From assembly GCF_000004075.3 (NCBI RefSeq), contig NC_026658.2, positions 2,666,001-2,730,000 of the forward strand: DNA of 64,000 nt, in the 5' to 3' direction. The notes under the pieces are model-generated. The model searched no databases, had not been told where the DNA came from, and worked only from the letters and a program-made list of their open reading frames with translations. The translations under genes and the position numbers were made by a program. Origin of the DNA: Cucumis sativus. Taxonomy: Eukaryota > Streptophyta > Magnoliopsida > Cucurbitales > Cucurbitaceae. The first letter of the stretch is position 1, and each line of letters starts with the position of its first letter. This document shows, one piece after another, positions 12,701-24,790 of this stretch.

Positions 12701-15700
12701 TTAAGTCTCATTGCAAGCACCTTAGAATGATTTTATAAGGAGAAATTATAAGACTAATGGGTCTGAAATCTCTAACACGGACAGCCTCTTTAATTTCTGG
12801 TAATAAGAAAAACAGATGTGTTTTCTTTCTGGGAGGCCCCTGATCATTTGCAAGAAAGAAAGAAGGGCAAGAGAGGAATTCAGCTAGGTCAAGGAGATTG
12901 AGGTTGTAGGGACCATTGGGTGGTTACGTATTTCAGCAAAGGAAATTCTATGGGGACGACGATGGGAAGTTCAAAGAGGGTTTATAACGGAAGAAATGGG
13001 AGTGGAGAAATTTGGCTACAAGGCTGAAGCTAGAAAAGAATTAAAGGCTGTCTCGAATGTGCTTCGGTATTTTATGCTTTTTTTATTGTGTTTTCTGTGC
13101 TTGTGCATTTTCTCTGTTCCAAGACCATCATTGCCACTTGGACTATAGTGTTCTAATTTCTAGAATCGTCAACATATCAGGGAAGGCTAATATTCCCATC
13201 TATTTTGGATATAGTTGGGTTTTCTTGTTTAAAGAAGATCTAGAAACCTAACATTTTTTTCTTCTTTTTATCTTTTTTTTTCCTTTTTATTTTTAATAAG
13301 ATAAACTCATATACCTAGACTTGAAAGATTTCTGCTTGATTAGAAACAGAATTCCGATTAAGATTAGAGGGAAGAAACTGAGGACCACAGCAAATTTTTT
13401 AGAATATTTGGAACAGCTTTTATCAAATAAAGTTAAGATCATCATGTGGGGGATTTTTTAACAGCATGAACTCTCATCATAAAGTTCAAGAAAAAAAAAC
13501 TAGAGGCGCCTCTCCCCAAGTTGATGTACTTCATGCAAGATCAATGAACAAACTCAGAGTACCTTTTCATCGCCGCTCAATGGCTCCTAGGTTTTGGTTA
13601 TCCCTTTTCAATGTCTTCAGCTGGCGTAGTATCTTTCCCAGTAATTCCATTAGCCTTCTACATAATTGTTTTGATGTTCATCTCTTCAATGCTGAAGCTA
13701 ACTTATAAGGATATATCTTATTAGAGCTTTCTTTGGACTTTCAAATTGGAAAGAATCTACAGAACTTTCTTGGAAGCCAAGAGGTTCCTTGCTGTCTGGG
13801 AAAATGAAATATTCGCTTATTTGGTTTTTGCTTATCCAAACAGTCTTGCAACCAAGGGTTTAGCACTGTACTCTGTGGTTCCAATAGTTCCTCATCACAA
13901 AAGTAATAGCACTTTAAAAGCAAAGAACATACCAAATGGTTCTTAAGTATCGCTTGTGGCAAGGGTAGCATCCCATTTTTATCGTACTCTTTTTTTATAT
14001 AACTGATTACCAAATTACTTCTAACTTTAAGCCCAATAAGCGCCAAAATTTTAGTGCTACCAACAACAATGGATTATATTTTGACTCACCAAAATCAAAA
14101 TAAGATGTGAAATCATATTGGACAGTGAATTTCATAAAAGAAGCAACTCAATGGAGGATAAGGCATACCAGGAACAGATCTCATGTATAAAGGCCCATCA
14201 ACTGAATCTACTCCAGACAAAGTATTTGCAGATCCAACTGCAAGTTATAGACCAAATATAAAAAAATTCATTGTATAAATATGGCCACCAGTAAAAATTA
14301 AAATATGAAGACCTACCACAGCTGACAAATAATATAGCAAGTGACCCAGATTTTGCCTCCACAGCTAGCTTGTTAATTTCAGGAAGGATGAAATTAGCTA
14401 TAACTTGAGAACTGCATTCCACTCTGTTAATGCCAGTTAAGAGGCAAGCTCGATTGAAGCGATATACACCAGAGAACTATTGGATTAGAAAAGGAATGAA
14501 GGAAATTTATAATTAGATACAGTAAAAATATAAAACAAACAATAGGATGCACAGTAAGCACCCATTTAAAATTCAGGATACCACCTAATAACCAATTTGC
14601 AGTCAATGATCAAACAGAGCTGAAATTACCTCAGCAACTGCAATATCAGAGACTAATCTTCCCAAGATGACATACATAGGAAACAGATTTTGTGTCTGGC
14701 CACCTACACTTGAAGTCCTAGAGATTGAAATAGTCATCTGGATCCTAAAGATAACAAATTCAAGAGATTCAGCACGTAATAAATTCAAGACTCAGAATCT
14801 GTTGTAAAAAAAAAAAGAACAAGCACCGCTAATGAAATAGAAAGAACGTAATTGACAAGAGACAAAGCCAACAATAGAGGCATAGTGCTTCAAGTGGAAT
14901 ACCAGCACACCAATCTAAACAAGGGGGCAAGAAAGACTTCATGCTAAAATGAAAATTAAACAAGGTTCTTCAATGATGTTTTGTTCTAAAAAAATAAAGC
15001 AATGCCATTAACTAAAGCAACCTAACTTGCCGAACAAAAAAGTCCAAATCTTTTCTTTTCGTGAGGCTTCTGTTTCTGTCACCCTCACTCAGACAATTGC
15101 CTCCCCTCACTGAAGCCACAACCTAAACAACCCTTAAAAGATCCCTCATTCCTTTAATTTATCTTAATCTGATATTTCACAAAACTAAATCTTTAGCATA
15201 CCAATATTCTTTTTCTTTTTCTTTTCTTTTTTTCTTTTACATGTGCGCCACACATAACCAAAAAAAATATTAGTGAACACAAAAATAGTGAAAATGATAA
15301 CCAAAGGACTAAATGATATTAGCCTAACCAGTGCTAATTCTTCCAATGGTTTGATGTAGACAACTTTTAGAAATAGAGACAAAATTAACGGCCATTACCT
15401 TCTCTTGTGTTTTGTCTCTATTTTGTACCTCAAACATCTTTGAAGAAAGAGTGGCTACATACAAACAAAAAGCAAATATTAGTACAAAATAGGCAAAACA
15501 ATGTAAGTATGGCAATCAAAAATTTATTCAAGATAAATGAACATGAGATAGATGGAAACACCATTTAAGACTATCTGAACAGAACTTTCCATATTGATGG
15601 CAAGTTGTTATTTCGGGTATTGCCACATTATATCCATCATCTATTAACTATTAATTGGGGAGAGGAAAAAAAATAGCTAAGACGTTACATTTCTAATAGC

Positions 15701-16339
15701 ACGGCGCTGAAGAATGTTATAGAGTTCAACTGGCTTGCAGTAAAGTAAGAGGCTCTCTTCTGCAGCAATTTCCTCTTCTTCAGATAGATGAACACGAGAT
15801 TCTACACGGCACATCTGATCTGCGTTTCTGGAACAGCTGGGAGAGCAACTAAAGATTACTAATAAGCAAACAACAGTGACAAGGTTGGAACAAGAAGAAA
15901 GAAGAAGAACAAGAGCAGCCACATAAAAAGGTAGACAGCCAGAAATCATGGAGAGATGCGAAAACGAAATTTACACATCTCTCTAAAGCATATAAAACTT
16001 AGGCACTGCAGATTCTTCTCCCAAAATCACAACCCTCCCTGACACAACAACTTCTTACACTAGTTCTCCCATATGTGTTAGTGCTTGTACCAGCAAGGAA
16101 CTATGATTTGAAGCTACGCAGTACATCCGGCCGTAAGAAGTTCTAACTTTTACAGCTCATCTGAATTTCGAAGAAGTCAAAATAATTCTCAAATGGTATA
16201 TCCTTAAAAAAAAAAAAATATCAAAGCTACAAACAAATCTTTCTTCATTTACATTTCATTAGAGAACTCAAGTTGAAATGACTAGGGGAAAAAATAGCAC
16301 ATACGAAGTTTCACGAGCCACGAGAGGTATGCCAGGCAT
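767..16339 (-). CDS. EMF2: EMF2-like Polycomb (PRC2) subunit, 3' end outside window
   Basis: Su(z)12-type subunit of plant PRC2, which deposits H3K27me3 and represses flowering genes in the nucleus. I placed 17 coding exons: 16305-16339, 15689-15836, 15399-15454, 14630-14744, 14317-14476, 14169-14237, 10486-10613, 10267-10329, 10041-10162, 7379-7443, 6935-6987, 6760-6813, 6617-6676, 5783-5829, 5583-5683, 982-1020, 767-902. Frames join throughout, giving about 483 residues. The start [12 protein letters not shown], then [50 protein letters not shown], and [16 protein letters not shown] are EMF2 hallmarks. A C2H2 zinc finger (C327, C330, H343, H348) spans exons 11-12. The last visible exon stops just before the conserved VEFS box, so the C-terminus lies left of base 1. 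The donor after exon 8 (GTCTGT) is weak. A further small exon in the 1021-5582 intron cannot be excluded. The family call is firm; exact exon edges are inferred. Confidence 0.88.
2131..2440 (-). mobile_element. LINE 3' end with oligo-A tail
   Basis: The minus-strand reading shows a polyprotein end ([11 protein letters not shown], then [23 protein letters not shown]), followed by an untranslated tail rich in T and G and an oligo-A run (plus-strand T run at 2136-2143). This is the classic 3' end of a plant LINE. It is inserted in the EMF2 intron between exons 15 and 16. Confidence 0.65.
3055..3250 (-). mobile_element. Possible LINE-like 3' remnant
   Basis: The minus strand holds a 60-codon open stretch with hydrophobic, LINE-tail-like composition ([10 protein letters not shown] near the end). 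There is no conserved domain to confirm it. It lies in the same EMF2 intron as better-supported LINE pieces. Confidence 0.25.
3577..3801 (-). repeat. LTR (short copy, 3' LTR)
   Basis: This 225-base terminal repeat runs from TGTTAG to CTAACA. It is much shorter than its partner. Similarity is strongest in the last 150 bases, which include the shared string TACTAATCTTGGTATC. Confidence 0.65.
4935..5442 (-). repeat. LTR (long copy, 5' LTR)
   Basis: The repeat runs from TGTTAG at 4935 to CTAACA at 5442. It contains an internal duplication: the strings GCGGGTGGAGG / GTGCGGGTGGAGG (about 5057 and 5198) and AAACTTGGATCATAT (about 5146 and 5227) each occur twice. This explains most of the length difference from the other LTR. 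The 5' edge is inferred from the TGTTAG motif. Confidence 0.5.
7630..7842 (-). mobile_element. tRNA-derived SINE
   Basis: Read on the minus strand, the element begins with a box-A-like string (GGTTGACCTAATGGT), followed about 45 bases on by a box-B-like string (GAGTTTAATCC). The tail contains GGTTGTCCCGTAAGATTAGTC, typical of Au-type plant SINEs. A related head lies at 62062-62230 on the other strand. It sits in the EMF2 intron between exons 9 and 10. Confidence 0.7.
8110..8400 (-). mobile_element. LINE 3' end
   Basis: On the minus strand this stretch ends in an A/T-rich tail and carries the same GGTAAAATATTT..ATAGAAT untranslated motif found in the LINE tail at 2231-2280, preceded by CATGTTTCTCTTTGGGC, a counterpart of the VSLW segment. 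It is degenerate, and lies in the EMF2 intron between exons 9 and 10. Confidence 0.5.
9700..9870 (-). mobile_element. Retroelement 3' tail with oligo-A
   Basis: A run of 14 T (A-tail on the minus strand) is followed by CATCTTTATTGATAGTAAACTC and a segment with GTGCACCCGAACATCTCAACTAGGTTG. The same block, diverged, is at 61905-62060. The element sits in the EMF2 intron between exons 9 and 10. Confidence 0.5.
10690..12860 (-). mobile_element. Degenerate LINE (RT to C-terminal zinc region)
   Basis: The minus strand encodes pieces of a plant non-LTR retrotransposon. FRPISLI at about 12750 starts the reverse transcriptase. [24 protein letters not shown] follows at about 12650-12730. [21 protein letters not shown] is at about 12340-12400. 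A YADDT catalytic motif near 12250 is readable only after a frame change. The longest open stretch, 10850-11632 (260 codons), carries the [15 protein letters not shown] and C-x2-C..H-x4-C zinc region seen at the end of these proteins. Stops and frameshifts make it inactive. It fills the EMF2 intron between exons 6 and 7 and lies in the same direction as the gene. Confidence 0.85.
12861..14168. other. Remainder of EMF2 intron 6
   Basis: This stretch has no EMF2 exon, because exon 6 joins in frame to exon 7 at 10613. Plus-strand open pieces near 12900-13250 ([17 protein letters not shown], then [13 protein letters not shown]) look like retroelement debris but match no domain I can name. The rest is unassigned. 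Confidence 0.4.
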
Positions 16340-16855
16340 TCTTCTCCAGCAATTCCAATTACAATCTCATGGCAACTATAGACTCATAAGGCTTGACGCC
16401 CCCAACACATGCCCTTTAAGCTTTTACGCATCAGCAACAGAACACTGCAACATTTTAAACGATAAAAAGAGAAAAAAAAAAAAAAAAAAAAAAGGACAAA
16501 GCCTCGACACTAATTCAAAATATCACTACGCAAAAAAAAACAAACAACACAAGAACCCCCACTATTCGCTTCGCCACTGACTTCCATAAATTTGAGCTCG
16601 GATAAACTGATGTGAGCTTCCAAAGCTCAAGCATTTAGAGTGTAGGAGCTTCTATTTAACAAAACGGGGAAAACCCAGTTCTCAAACAATTGTATAAGTT
16701 CAAAGTTCGAGGAAGAACACGTTTGAACAGAAAAATCAAAACTACAGACATAGAATTAAGCTGGAGGTAAGAAATGGAGGTGCAAAAATGGGGATAACAA
16801 GTGGAAAGTTTCGAAGTTAAACATGGACGTAGCTCCATTGATAGTAAAAGCTTAC

Positions 16856-16935
16856 CTACTGAAGCTCAGAGTTGTCGACGTCGGTTCGAGCAGAGAGAGC
16901 GAGGGAAGGAATCGGCGATTGCAATGAACGAAATA
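16856..16935 (-). other. EMF2 5' UTR exon (non-coding)
   Basis: A minus-strand segment rich in CT and GA lies just before a good donor (GTAAGC at 16850-16855). The EMF2 start codon sits about 515 bases further along, two bases after a possible acceptor (AGAAG at about 16340). This suggests a non-coding first exon and a 5' UTR intron, which is common in plant EMF2 genes. The transcription start is not determined, so the outer edge is approximate. Confidence 0.5.
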
Positions 16936-18636
16936 GATAAAAGTTGAACACTACATTCGCGAAACTGGGCAAAGTAACATTTTACTTTAATTGCAAGAAC
17001 GCCCTCCCAATTTTCATTTTATGCCAACTAACCCTAATTCCTTTTTTGTTATTAAAAATTATTACATTATAGACCAAATAAATCAATTTTGATCCTTATA
17101 GTTTTTTTATTTAGATATTCATGGAATCCCCTCAATGGCAAAGGAAACAAGCCACCAAAAATTACATTTGGAGGAAAGATTTAAAATAATCGAAAAATAA
17201 GCAAAAACACAATTAAAAAATAGATGTCGTTGATCCTACTTTCCGTTCTCATATTACTTCTAAGGTAGTTATGTAAATATAGACCATCTAACATCCATAA
17301 AAGTAGAGGTAAACCACTATTACTTAACTAATGTTTGTCTTCAAACATGCGAACATCATAGGTTAGAACCTTGAGCTTAAAGTACTTATGCAATTCAAAG
17401 TAACTCAACTACAAGTGAGGTAACGTTGAAGATAACAAAATCAATGATTTAGATTTACTCTAAACAACCAATAAATGAATGTAGTTTGACTAATGAATAA
17501 TAGGAGGAATACAGAACAATGCAAGTAGATGGTTAATGAATTCAAATACTGAAACGCATTCGTTTGTACTAGCACTCAAAAAGATATCTTCGTTTTTTTT
17601 AATAGGATTGTAAAAAATTGCATGATACGGTAACTTTTCATAACATAATCAAGTCAAGTGTGTTTTTTGTTCTTTATTGATTTTTTTCGTTGCCAAATGT
17701 AAATGATTTTTATTATTATTATTAATGTTAAAAATAAGTCCATTTTTTCTCTCTCGTGTGCGTTGACACTAAAGCGGTATATTTAAGCGTTGATTTTTTT
17801 AGAACGAACTTGTATAATCAACCACAAAACTGTAATTGAATTTTTAATTAAATAAAAACAAACATTTATTTTGTCTCATACAACAATTAAATTTCATACA
17901 CTTTTAATATTTATGAGAACCGTTAAACATTTTCATAGATGTGTGTTCACATGAGATTTTGAATAAATGTAATTCGTGGAATTAAACTTTGTATATCGAT
18001 AAATATTGTGGATACAGTTTTTAGTATTTACTAATTTCATGTTTTATTTCGAATACAAGTTAAAACTTATAACTTATTGGTATTTGGTATTCATAATGTT
18101 GTAGTTTCAAGTTGTTGATATCGAGATTGTAGAAGTTTGAATCTTCAATTATTCATAGCTTCAATTATTCCTTCAACCAAAATATTTTTCTTAGATGAGT
18201 GGCAAATGTCTGTACTTATTGAGAAATTTTATGGGCTTTAAGGTGGCTTGGGTTTGGGCTCATTTACTTGTTTGGCTTGAGCCCAATTGCCTGTTTTGTT
18301 TGAGCCCGTTTTCTTGACAGGCTCAAACCCCCTTATTTGGCCCGGTTTTTTATTAGAGGTTTGCATTGAGTTGAATATGAGAAATTTCTCGCTCAACAAT
18401 GTGTTATACATTTAGAGATAACTGTGAAAATAGCAAAATTTAATATAACAAACTTAAAAATAGCAAGTTTGAAAAATATTAAGAATTTTGGCAAAACTAG
18501 TAGTTACAAAAATTTTTGGATTTTCTTTTATCCGTTTATACTCTTTAAGTAGGATAATAGGAGTTTTCAGATACAGTGTATTTTTCAAATAACACACAAT
18601 CATAAATACAATATATTTGCAAACTACAATTAGTAT

Positions 18637-18895
18637 TGAAAAATATTAACTAATTTGGATTAACAAGATTTTCCCTATATCCCCAAATATATGCCTATAA
18701 TTCATAACAAAATTTTGAATTTTTAGTATTTAAATCAAATTAATTAACATTTATTTATTTAATTCATGTTTAATAAAAAATTTTCCTACAAAATTGTTAA
18801 AAGAATTTCAACTGTTACTCATTCGTTAGATTTCATAGTATTTTGAATTCAAATATTATGAAATCTAATCCCTAAAACAATGACAATCACTACTT
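18637..18895 (+). repeat. Diverged direct repeat, copy 1
   Basis: This copy shares blocks in the same order with 19465-19735: AAAAATATTAACTAATTT, AACAAGATTTTC / GACAAGATTTTC, CAAATCAAATTAATTAA, TTTATTTAATTCAT, AATTGTTAAAAGA and GAAATCTAAT. A weaker third block lies at 18940-19030. The unit encodes nothing recognisable. Confidence 0.6.
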
Positions 18896-19464
18896 CGTTA
18901 TTTTCATATGATGATAAACCGTACCTATGGTTAATAAAAAAAATGGTTATGAGAATTTCAACCATTCCCAAATCATTATATTTCATAATATTTTGATTTC
19001 AAATATTACATCATATCTTTAATGACAAACATAAATTAAGCATTTCGTATTATTTATATTTCAAGTTATTTAAAAAAATTATCAAATAATACATAGTACA
19101 CATGATTAATAATAATTTAAAAACAAAGTTTTATCATCACTACAATCGTGCTGATTATGATTATACACTTATTTTGATTGATTTTTAATAAAAACAATTT
19201 ATTGTGCCTCTTGTATCGGATAATTATTTTTCACATCGCGTTTTTTAATTACATTAATATTCATATTTATTTTAATTACATGTTTTATTTTGTATGTGAC
19301 ATTTTATTTCTAATCATCATTGTTATGTATGTGTAATCAATAAGTATAATACGTGTGTTATATCTATTTATGTAGGATAATACGTGTTTTATGTGTATTT
19401 ACATGATACAAATAATTAGATCAAATATTATATACTATATATTGTATTGCAAACTTTTGAAAAA

Positions 19465-19735
19465 TATTAACTAATTTAAGATATTTTCGAGATTGACAAG
19501 ATTTTCTCAATATCTCATAAATATATCTATAATTCATGACAAACTTTTGGATTTTTAATATTCAAATCAAATTAATTAATATCTATTTATTTAATTCATA
19601 AAACTTATGTTTAATAAATATTTTCCCTTCAAAAATTGTTAAAAGATTTCATCTGTTCTCCTTTGTTAGATTTTGTAGCGGTGTGAATTCAAATATTGTG
19701 AAATCTAATTCCTAAAATAATGAAAACCACTAATG
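19465..19735 (+). repeat. Diverged direct repeat, copy 2
   Basis: This is the second copy of the repeat at 18637-18895, about 830 bases downstream. Its block order is the same, with substitutions and small indels. It is either an old segmental duplication or two insertions of one AT-rich element. Confidence 0.6.
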
Positions 19736-22700
19736 ATTTATATTTTAAATTATTTTAAAAAAAATTATTAGATATTACATAGTCATTTTAATTTATATTT
19801 CAAATTGTACACGTATTTTGATTGGCTTTTATTTAAAAAAAAATTAATTTATTGTGTCTCTTTTATTAAAGAAGTGTATTTTGCAAACAAAGTCTTGGTA
19901 AATGTTAATTAAATTTGCTATTTGTTGCTAGATTTATGCTAATAACTATTTTCAAATTTATTATATTTTAAACAATTTATTAAATAGCACTTAATATATA
20001 ACTTTTAACAAATATTTGAATTTAAATTTTAACCTATATTTTTAATAACAATTTGAATTTAAATTTTAATACATATTTTTAATAAAATTTTGAATTTAAA
20101 TTTTAGGATTTAATTATACCTCTATGGCATTTTTTTAAATTATTTGAATCTTATTTTTTATGTTTTATTAGAGAAAATAAAAGAAAGAGATTGAGAGAGG
20201 CAGCCAATAAGAGATGAACACAATGTGAAATATATTTTTTTTTATTGCAAATAAGAGAGAAGAGCTCAAATGAATCTCGAATGTATGAAGAACTCACCGA
20301 TTTGAGTGGACGAACTCACCGATGCGTATTTTGCATATAAGTTTTCAATTCTATAGTATAATTCATGATTTCATCTTTATTGTAATATCAACAATGCTCC
20401 CCTTTTCAACTTGAAGCTTTCGACTATGGTTGTTCGATAGGAGTAGAGCCAAACCATTTGATTGAATGTGTCTCAATTTTGCAATTACTCGTTTCAAATG
20501 AATGACATCTTTTAGACATTGAAATATATTTTAAATTTTGCAGGCATGAGGTGAAGCTTTTCATTAATGACAAATTTTATAATCTTTATGTTTTTGTGGA
20601 AAATTTTTATATAGAATGTGTTATTTCAATTACACTGTATTTTGGGTTTAGGTAAATAATTGTATTTTTTATATTGGATAGGGGCATTTGAGAGATTGTT
20701 TCATTTATTTCTTTTTCTAATTTATATGTTTTACTATTATAATAATTTAAATTTATTTTTGCTATTTTTCCAAAGTAAATCTCATAATTTGATACTGTTC
20801 TGGACAACCCTACACATTTATGTTGGGATTTGTTTTTTGTTTATCGTTTTTTGATATTAAATAACTTTATCATTGAGTTTCAAATATTAAAAAAAAAAAA
20901 CAAGAAACAGTAGTAGTTATCAAACATAGTCTCGTTTTTTATTACAAACAAAAGAAAAAACAAGAAATAAGAAACAAAAACTGGAAACGTCCCTTAGAAA
21001 CCTATTAATCACATCTTTAAAAACCTATGGTACAAACTTACCATTTAATTTAAACTTCCTACAAATGTGCTATAGAGGAAGTGTGGTTCGATAACACATG
21101 TGTTTACGACATTCTGACCAAAAGAGATGCATGTTCAAATTTTCTAAATGTAATTTTGAATGCATTGATATATGATATTTGTATCCAACTAAATCGTCAA
21201 CGGATCAACTATGATCAACTTACTAAATGTTCAAACCAACCTTCACTGTTAAGGACTACTAGTCTGTAATTTGGTTTAATTTGATTTTTGTCGGTCTATT
21301 TGGTTTGGTTATACTCTATATAACTTTTTTCGTTTGTTTGAATTTCTCCCAAACTAATGCTTACTAGATCATTCCTATTATCTAGTCAACCAACTTCCAT
21401 TTGTGTTGATTTAATTTTTCATTCCAATACAATAGTAAATTAATGAGATGTCAATGCTTTAAAATTCTGTTGCAAAAGCAATACATTTAATTATATTACA
21501 ATATGTAATTTATACCAAACTACAAACAATTAGAATAGACAACTAAACCAAACCAATGCATTTAATTTCATCGCCACATTATTTTTGTAAAATTATGAAC
21601 AATTAGAATAAACAACTAAACTACCCATGCAAATTGGTAGAATATAGCTTATGTGTATATAAAGTAAATAAAGTCTAAATTTGGTATAGCAAGAGTAAGA
21701 AATTAAACAATAAATTTCGTTGCTAAATAAATGTTTTACATCACTTATAACAAACGCACAGTTATTGTAAATGATAAAACCGTTAAAAATATTTATAAAA
21801 TATAACAAAAATTCATATAACATAAGTCTATCAATGACAAACGTCAAATTTTACTATATTTTAATTTATTTGGTAAAATATGCGATAGTAAAAATAAAAT
21901 GAACTCGACTTTTTAAATATTGTTCATGTGTAGTGTCATTCATAACCGTACATTTTTATATGGCAACACAATCAATTTGTTTCCCTCGCTTTTATCGAAT
22001 AATAGGAGTAAAAGTTTCGTGCTATCCATAATTGTCAAGTTCGAAAACCAGATTTAAAACGTAAGTTTGGCAATGTTAGCTGTAAAGACATTTCGCTAAT
22101 TCAGTAAATACCAAATATGTTTTTATGAACATTAACTTTACAACCATAATTTTGTTCGTATAGGCGAGATTATTGTGTTTTCCAGTACGGCTCAGATTGT
22201 ATATATACAAACACGTTTACATACATGCAAACGTCATATGTGTGGTTTTCTCCCTCTTTTAGAAATATTTTTAATGTTTAGTTCTAGTGTTAATCCACAT
22301 ATTTTAGTATGATTTTGAACATGACCTAACTAGCACATTTTCATGAAATGAAAGTCATTAATTTTCTTCCTTCTAAACTTGTAAAAAATACAATAAATTG
22401 TTCATTTGGAAAATAAAAAATAAAAAAATTTGCTAAAAAAATGTTTTGGTTTGATGAGGTGTAAAAAACGTTATTCTCACACTTGTAATTGTAATAATTA
22501 TAATTTTAAAAAAACATGATTGTGTTTTTGTTATTATACATAAATACACACCAACATGAAATGGCAAAAAAAAATCCAACTTGATGAAAATTAGTTTTTA
22601 TTTAATCAAAATTAGTTTTATTTAATTTGGTATTAATTTATTTCTTAATCAGCGAAGAAAGCATTCTCTCAATGATAATTATTTTGAGTAAAATTAAAAG

Positions 22701-24338
22701 CAAGACTACAACTATGATTTGAAATATTTTAGTTCCATTTTCCATATTTGATCTTGTTATTAAAATTGAGATTAATGAATAACTATTATTTATGTAAAAA
22801 AATAGTTTTTCTTTTCTTTTCAACAAAATTAAATACCACGTTGGGAATTTACATAAATAAATAAAAATATCGATAAATTTACATAAATAGAAGAAAATGA
22901 AAACGATCCATTTTGAGCGTAGGTTAAAATTTTAATTATCTATTTTGCTTAAAAGTCTAAATTAACTTTTATGTTTTATAAATTGAAATGGTTAAATTTA
23001 ATATATAATATTATTTATAAAAAAACAATTAATGTTATAATTTGTGTTTTTATTTTGATTTCTTGTATCAGAACATGAATGCTTAGAAAATGGTATAGTT
23101 ATGTATAGGTCATTTTTTAAGATAACATAATAAATTAAAATATTTATAAGGTATAACAAAATTTTAGATTTTATCGTTTATAATCTTCTATCACTATCGC
23201 ATATTAATGACTATCAATAATATAATTTGCTATAAGTTGTAAATGTTTCGTAAAATCTATTTTTTTTTAAAAAAATTCCCATTATCTATTTATATTTTGA
23301 AAAAAAAAAAGAATTCCAACAGGAAACTACAACTCTTATTATAAAACTCTCATAAGGAAAGCTATGAATGAATGTGAAAATTAATCTTTTAAATAGAAAT
23401 TTCATAATAAAATAATTTATAAAAAACACTTAAAAAATAAATTTATAATTTTATATTGTTTATGAATCTAAGTTATTTTTACAAATAAAAAAATCCCACT
23501 AAATAACAAATTTGTTTAAAATATTTACAAAATATAACACATTTTCAAACTTAACCAACGATAAATATCAATAGACTTCTATCAACATTTATAAGTAATA
23601 CAAACTGATTCAATAATGTTAAAATATATTTTATCAACGAAGATATAAAATGTTCGAGTTTCCAACTCACTTAAATTTTAAAAAAAGAAAACAGAAACTA
23701 AAAGTGGATAAAACTCATGTACTAAACAACATTTTATTTGAAAATGAGGTGTTTTCGAGGATAGGATTAACAATATCCAAATAGAGGATAGAGAGAATAA
23801 AATTAAACTAAAAAATCAGAGAAAATTTTGGAAAAAATTAATGGATTCACACATATTTGACGTAAATATCACCTTTCAAATATGGAAAGTTGAACTTTGA
23901 CCATTTTTTTTCCATTTTACTCTTAAAAAAAATCAATTTTCCATCGGTTATTTTCCAAGAAAATTCAACAAAGTCAAAAAAAAAAAAAAATAATAATAAT
24001 AAAATATAACAAATAGCAAAATTTTTAGATTATATCAAAATAGATTTTGATAGTCGACTCTATTAGTAACTATTATCGATAGAAATTAGAATCTCACTAT
24101 TATTTTAAAAAAATATCACTTATTATAAAACAAAAAAATGCAATTTTCTGGTTATCAAAATTGGTTTTGAATAACAAAATAAATTTTAATTATTTAAAAA
24201 ACACTTAAATTTATATGAAGTCTGGGAGTTAATTAGGATATAAGTTTTGAGGTAGAATCACAAAAACCATAATCTAAGGGTTATTCTTGCAAATTTCGTT
24301 CCCAATTCCACTGAACGTCAAGTACCGAAAAGCTGCAG

Positions 24339-24346
24339 ACACGTGT
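24339..24346. promoter_or_regulatory. ABRE/G-box-like ACACGTGT
   Basis: Palindromic ACACGTGT with an ACGT core lies about 155 bases upstream of the TATA box of the MYB gene. Sites of this type bind bZIP and bHLH factors in plants. The function here is inferred. Confidence 0.5.
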
Positions 24347-24461
24347 AAGATTCCAATTGGGGGAAAGAAGGACGAAAAGTCACCGACGTTGGAAGAATAT
24401 ATTTTAGGAAGGGCAAAATGGTAATTCAATACAGGGAAAATTGGAGGAAATGGTAATATCA

Positions 24462-24469
24462 CCACGTGG
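24462..24469. promoter_or_regulatory. G-box CCACGTGG
   Basis: A perfect palindromic G-box lies 28 bases upstream of the TATA-like box of the MYB gene and about 115 bases from the other ACGT site. Two such sites together are a typical ABA- or light-responsive arrangement. Confidence 0.55.
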
Positions 24470-24496
24470 TATTGCAGTAAATGGAAACCGAGAGCC

Positions 24497-24504
24497 TATT
24501 TATA
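24497..24504 (+). promoter_or_regulatory. TATA box of MYB gene
   Basis: TATTTATA in a short GC-richer context is followed about 30-40 bases on by the start of a GA-rich leader. The leader (about 24535-24690) then changes to a CT-rich tract before the start codon at 24791. Position and sequence fit a core promoter. Confidence 0.55.
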
Positions 24505-24790
24505 CGCAAAGGCAAACAAAACTCATTTCACAAACAAAAGAATAATTAGAGAGGGAAGAAAAAAAGAAAGAAATAGAAAAAAAAAATAGATTATAGATAG
24601 AGAGAAGAGAAAGAGGGAGAGTTGCGGTTTGGTTAATCAATCGATGAACAAATTGCCTCCGATTCAAATTCTCTTTCTCTTTCTCTGAAATTTTTGATCG
24701 AGAAAGGTAAAAAAAGAAGTTAATTCCAGTTCTTTTAGGGTTTTAATTTTTGTTTTGTTTTGTTTGTTTGTTTCTCGGGAAAAAAAAACA

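Larger units (their letters stand above)
16940..24338. other. AT-rich intergenic region, no gene seen
   Basis: The stretch lies between the divergent EMF2 and MYB genes. It is very AT-rich, with only short open frames that have no domain-like content. It holds a diverged direct duplication (18637-18895 and 19465-19735) and several AT-rich palindromic repeat copies near 23130, 23530 and 24000. EMF2 promoter elements presumably lie in its first kilobase, but no clear TATA box was identified. Confidence 0.6.

Noticed and set aside
13560..13720. Apparent EMF2-like exon on the minus strand ([12 protein letters not shown]..)
   Set aside because: It contains a stop and matches poorly. The real exon with [14 protein letters not shown] is at 10486-10613 and joins exon 6 in frame.
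24755..24790. Extended N-terminus of the MYB protein
   Set aside because: The upstream frame begins at a TTG, not ATG. The first ATG at 24791 matches the family start.
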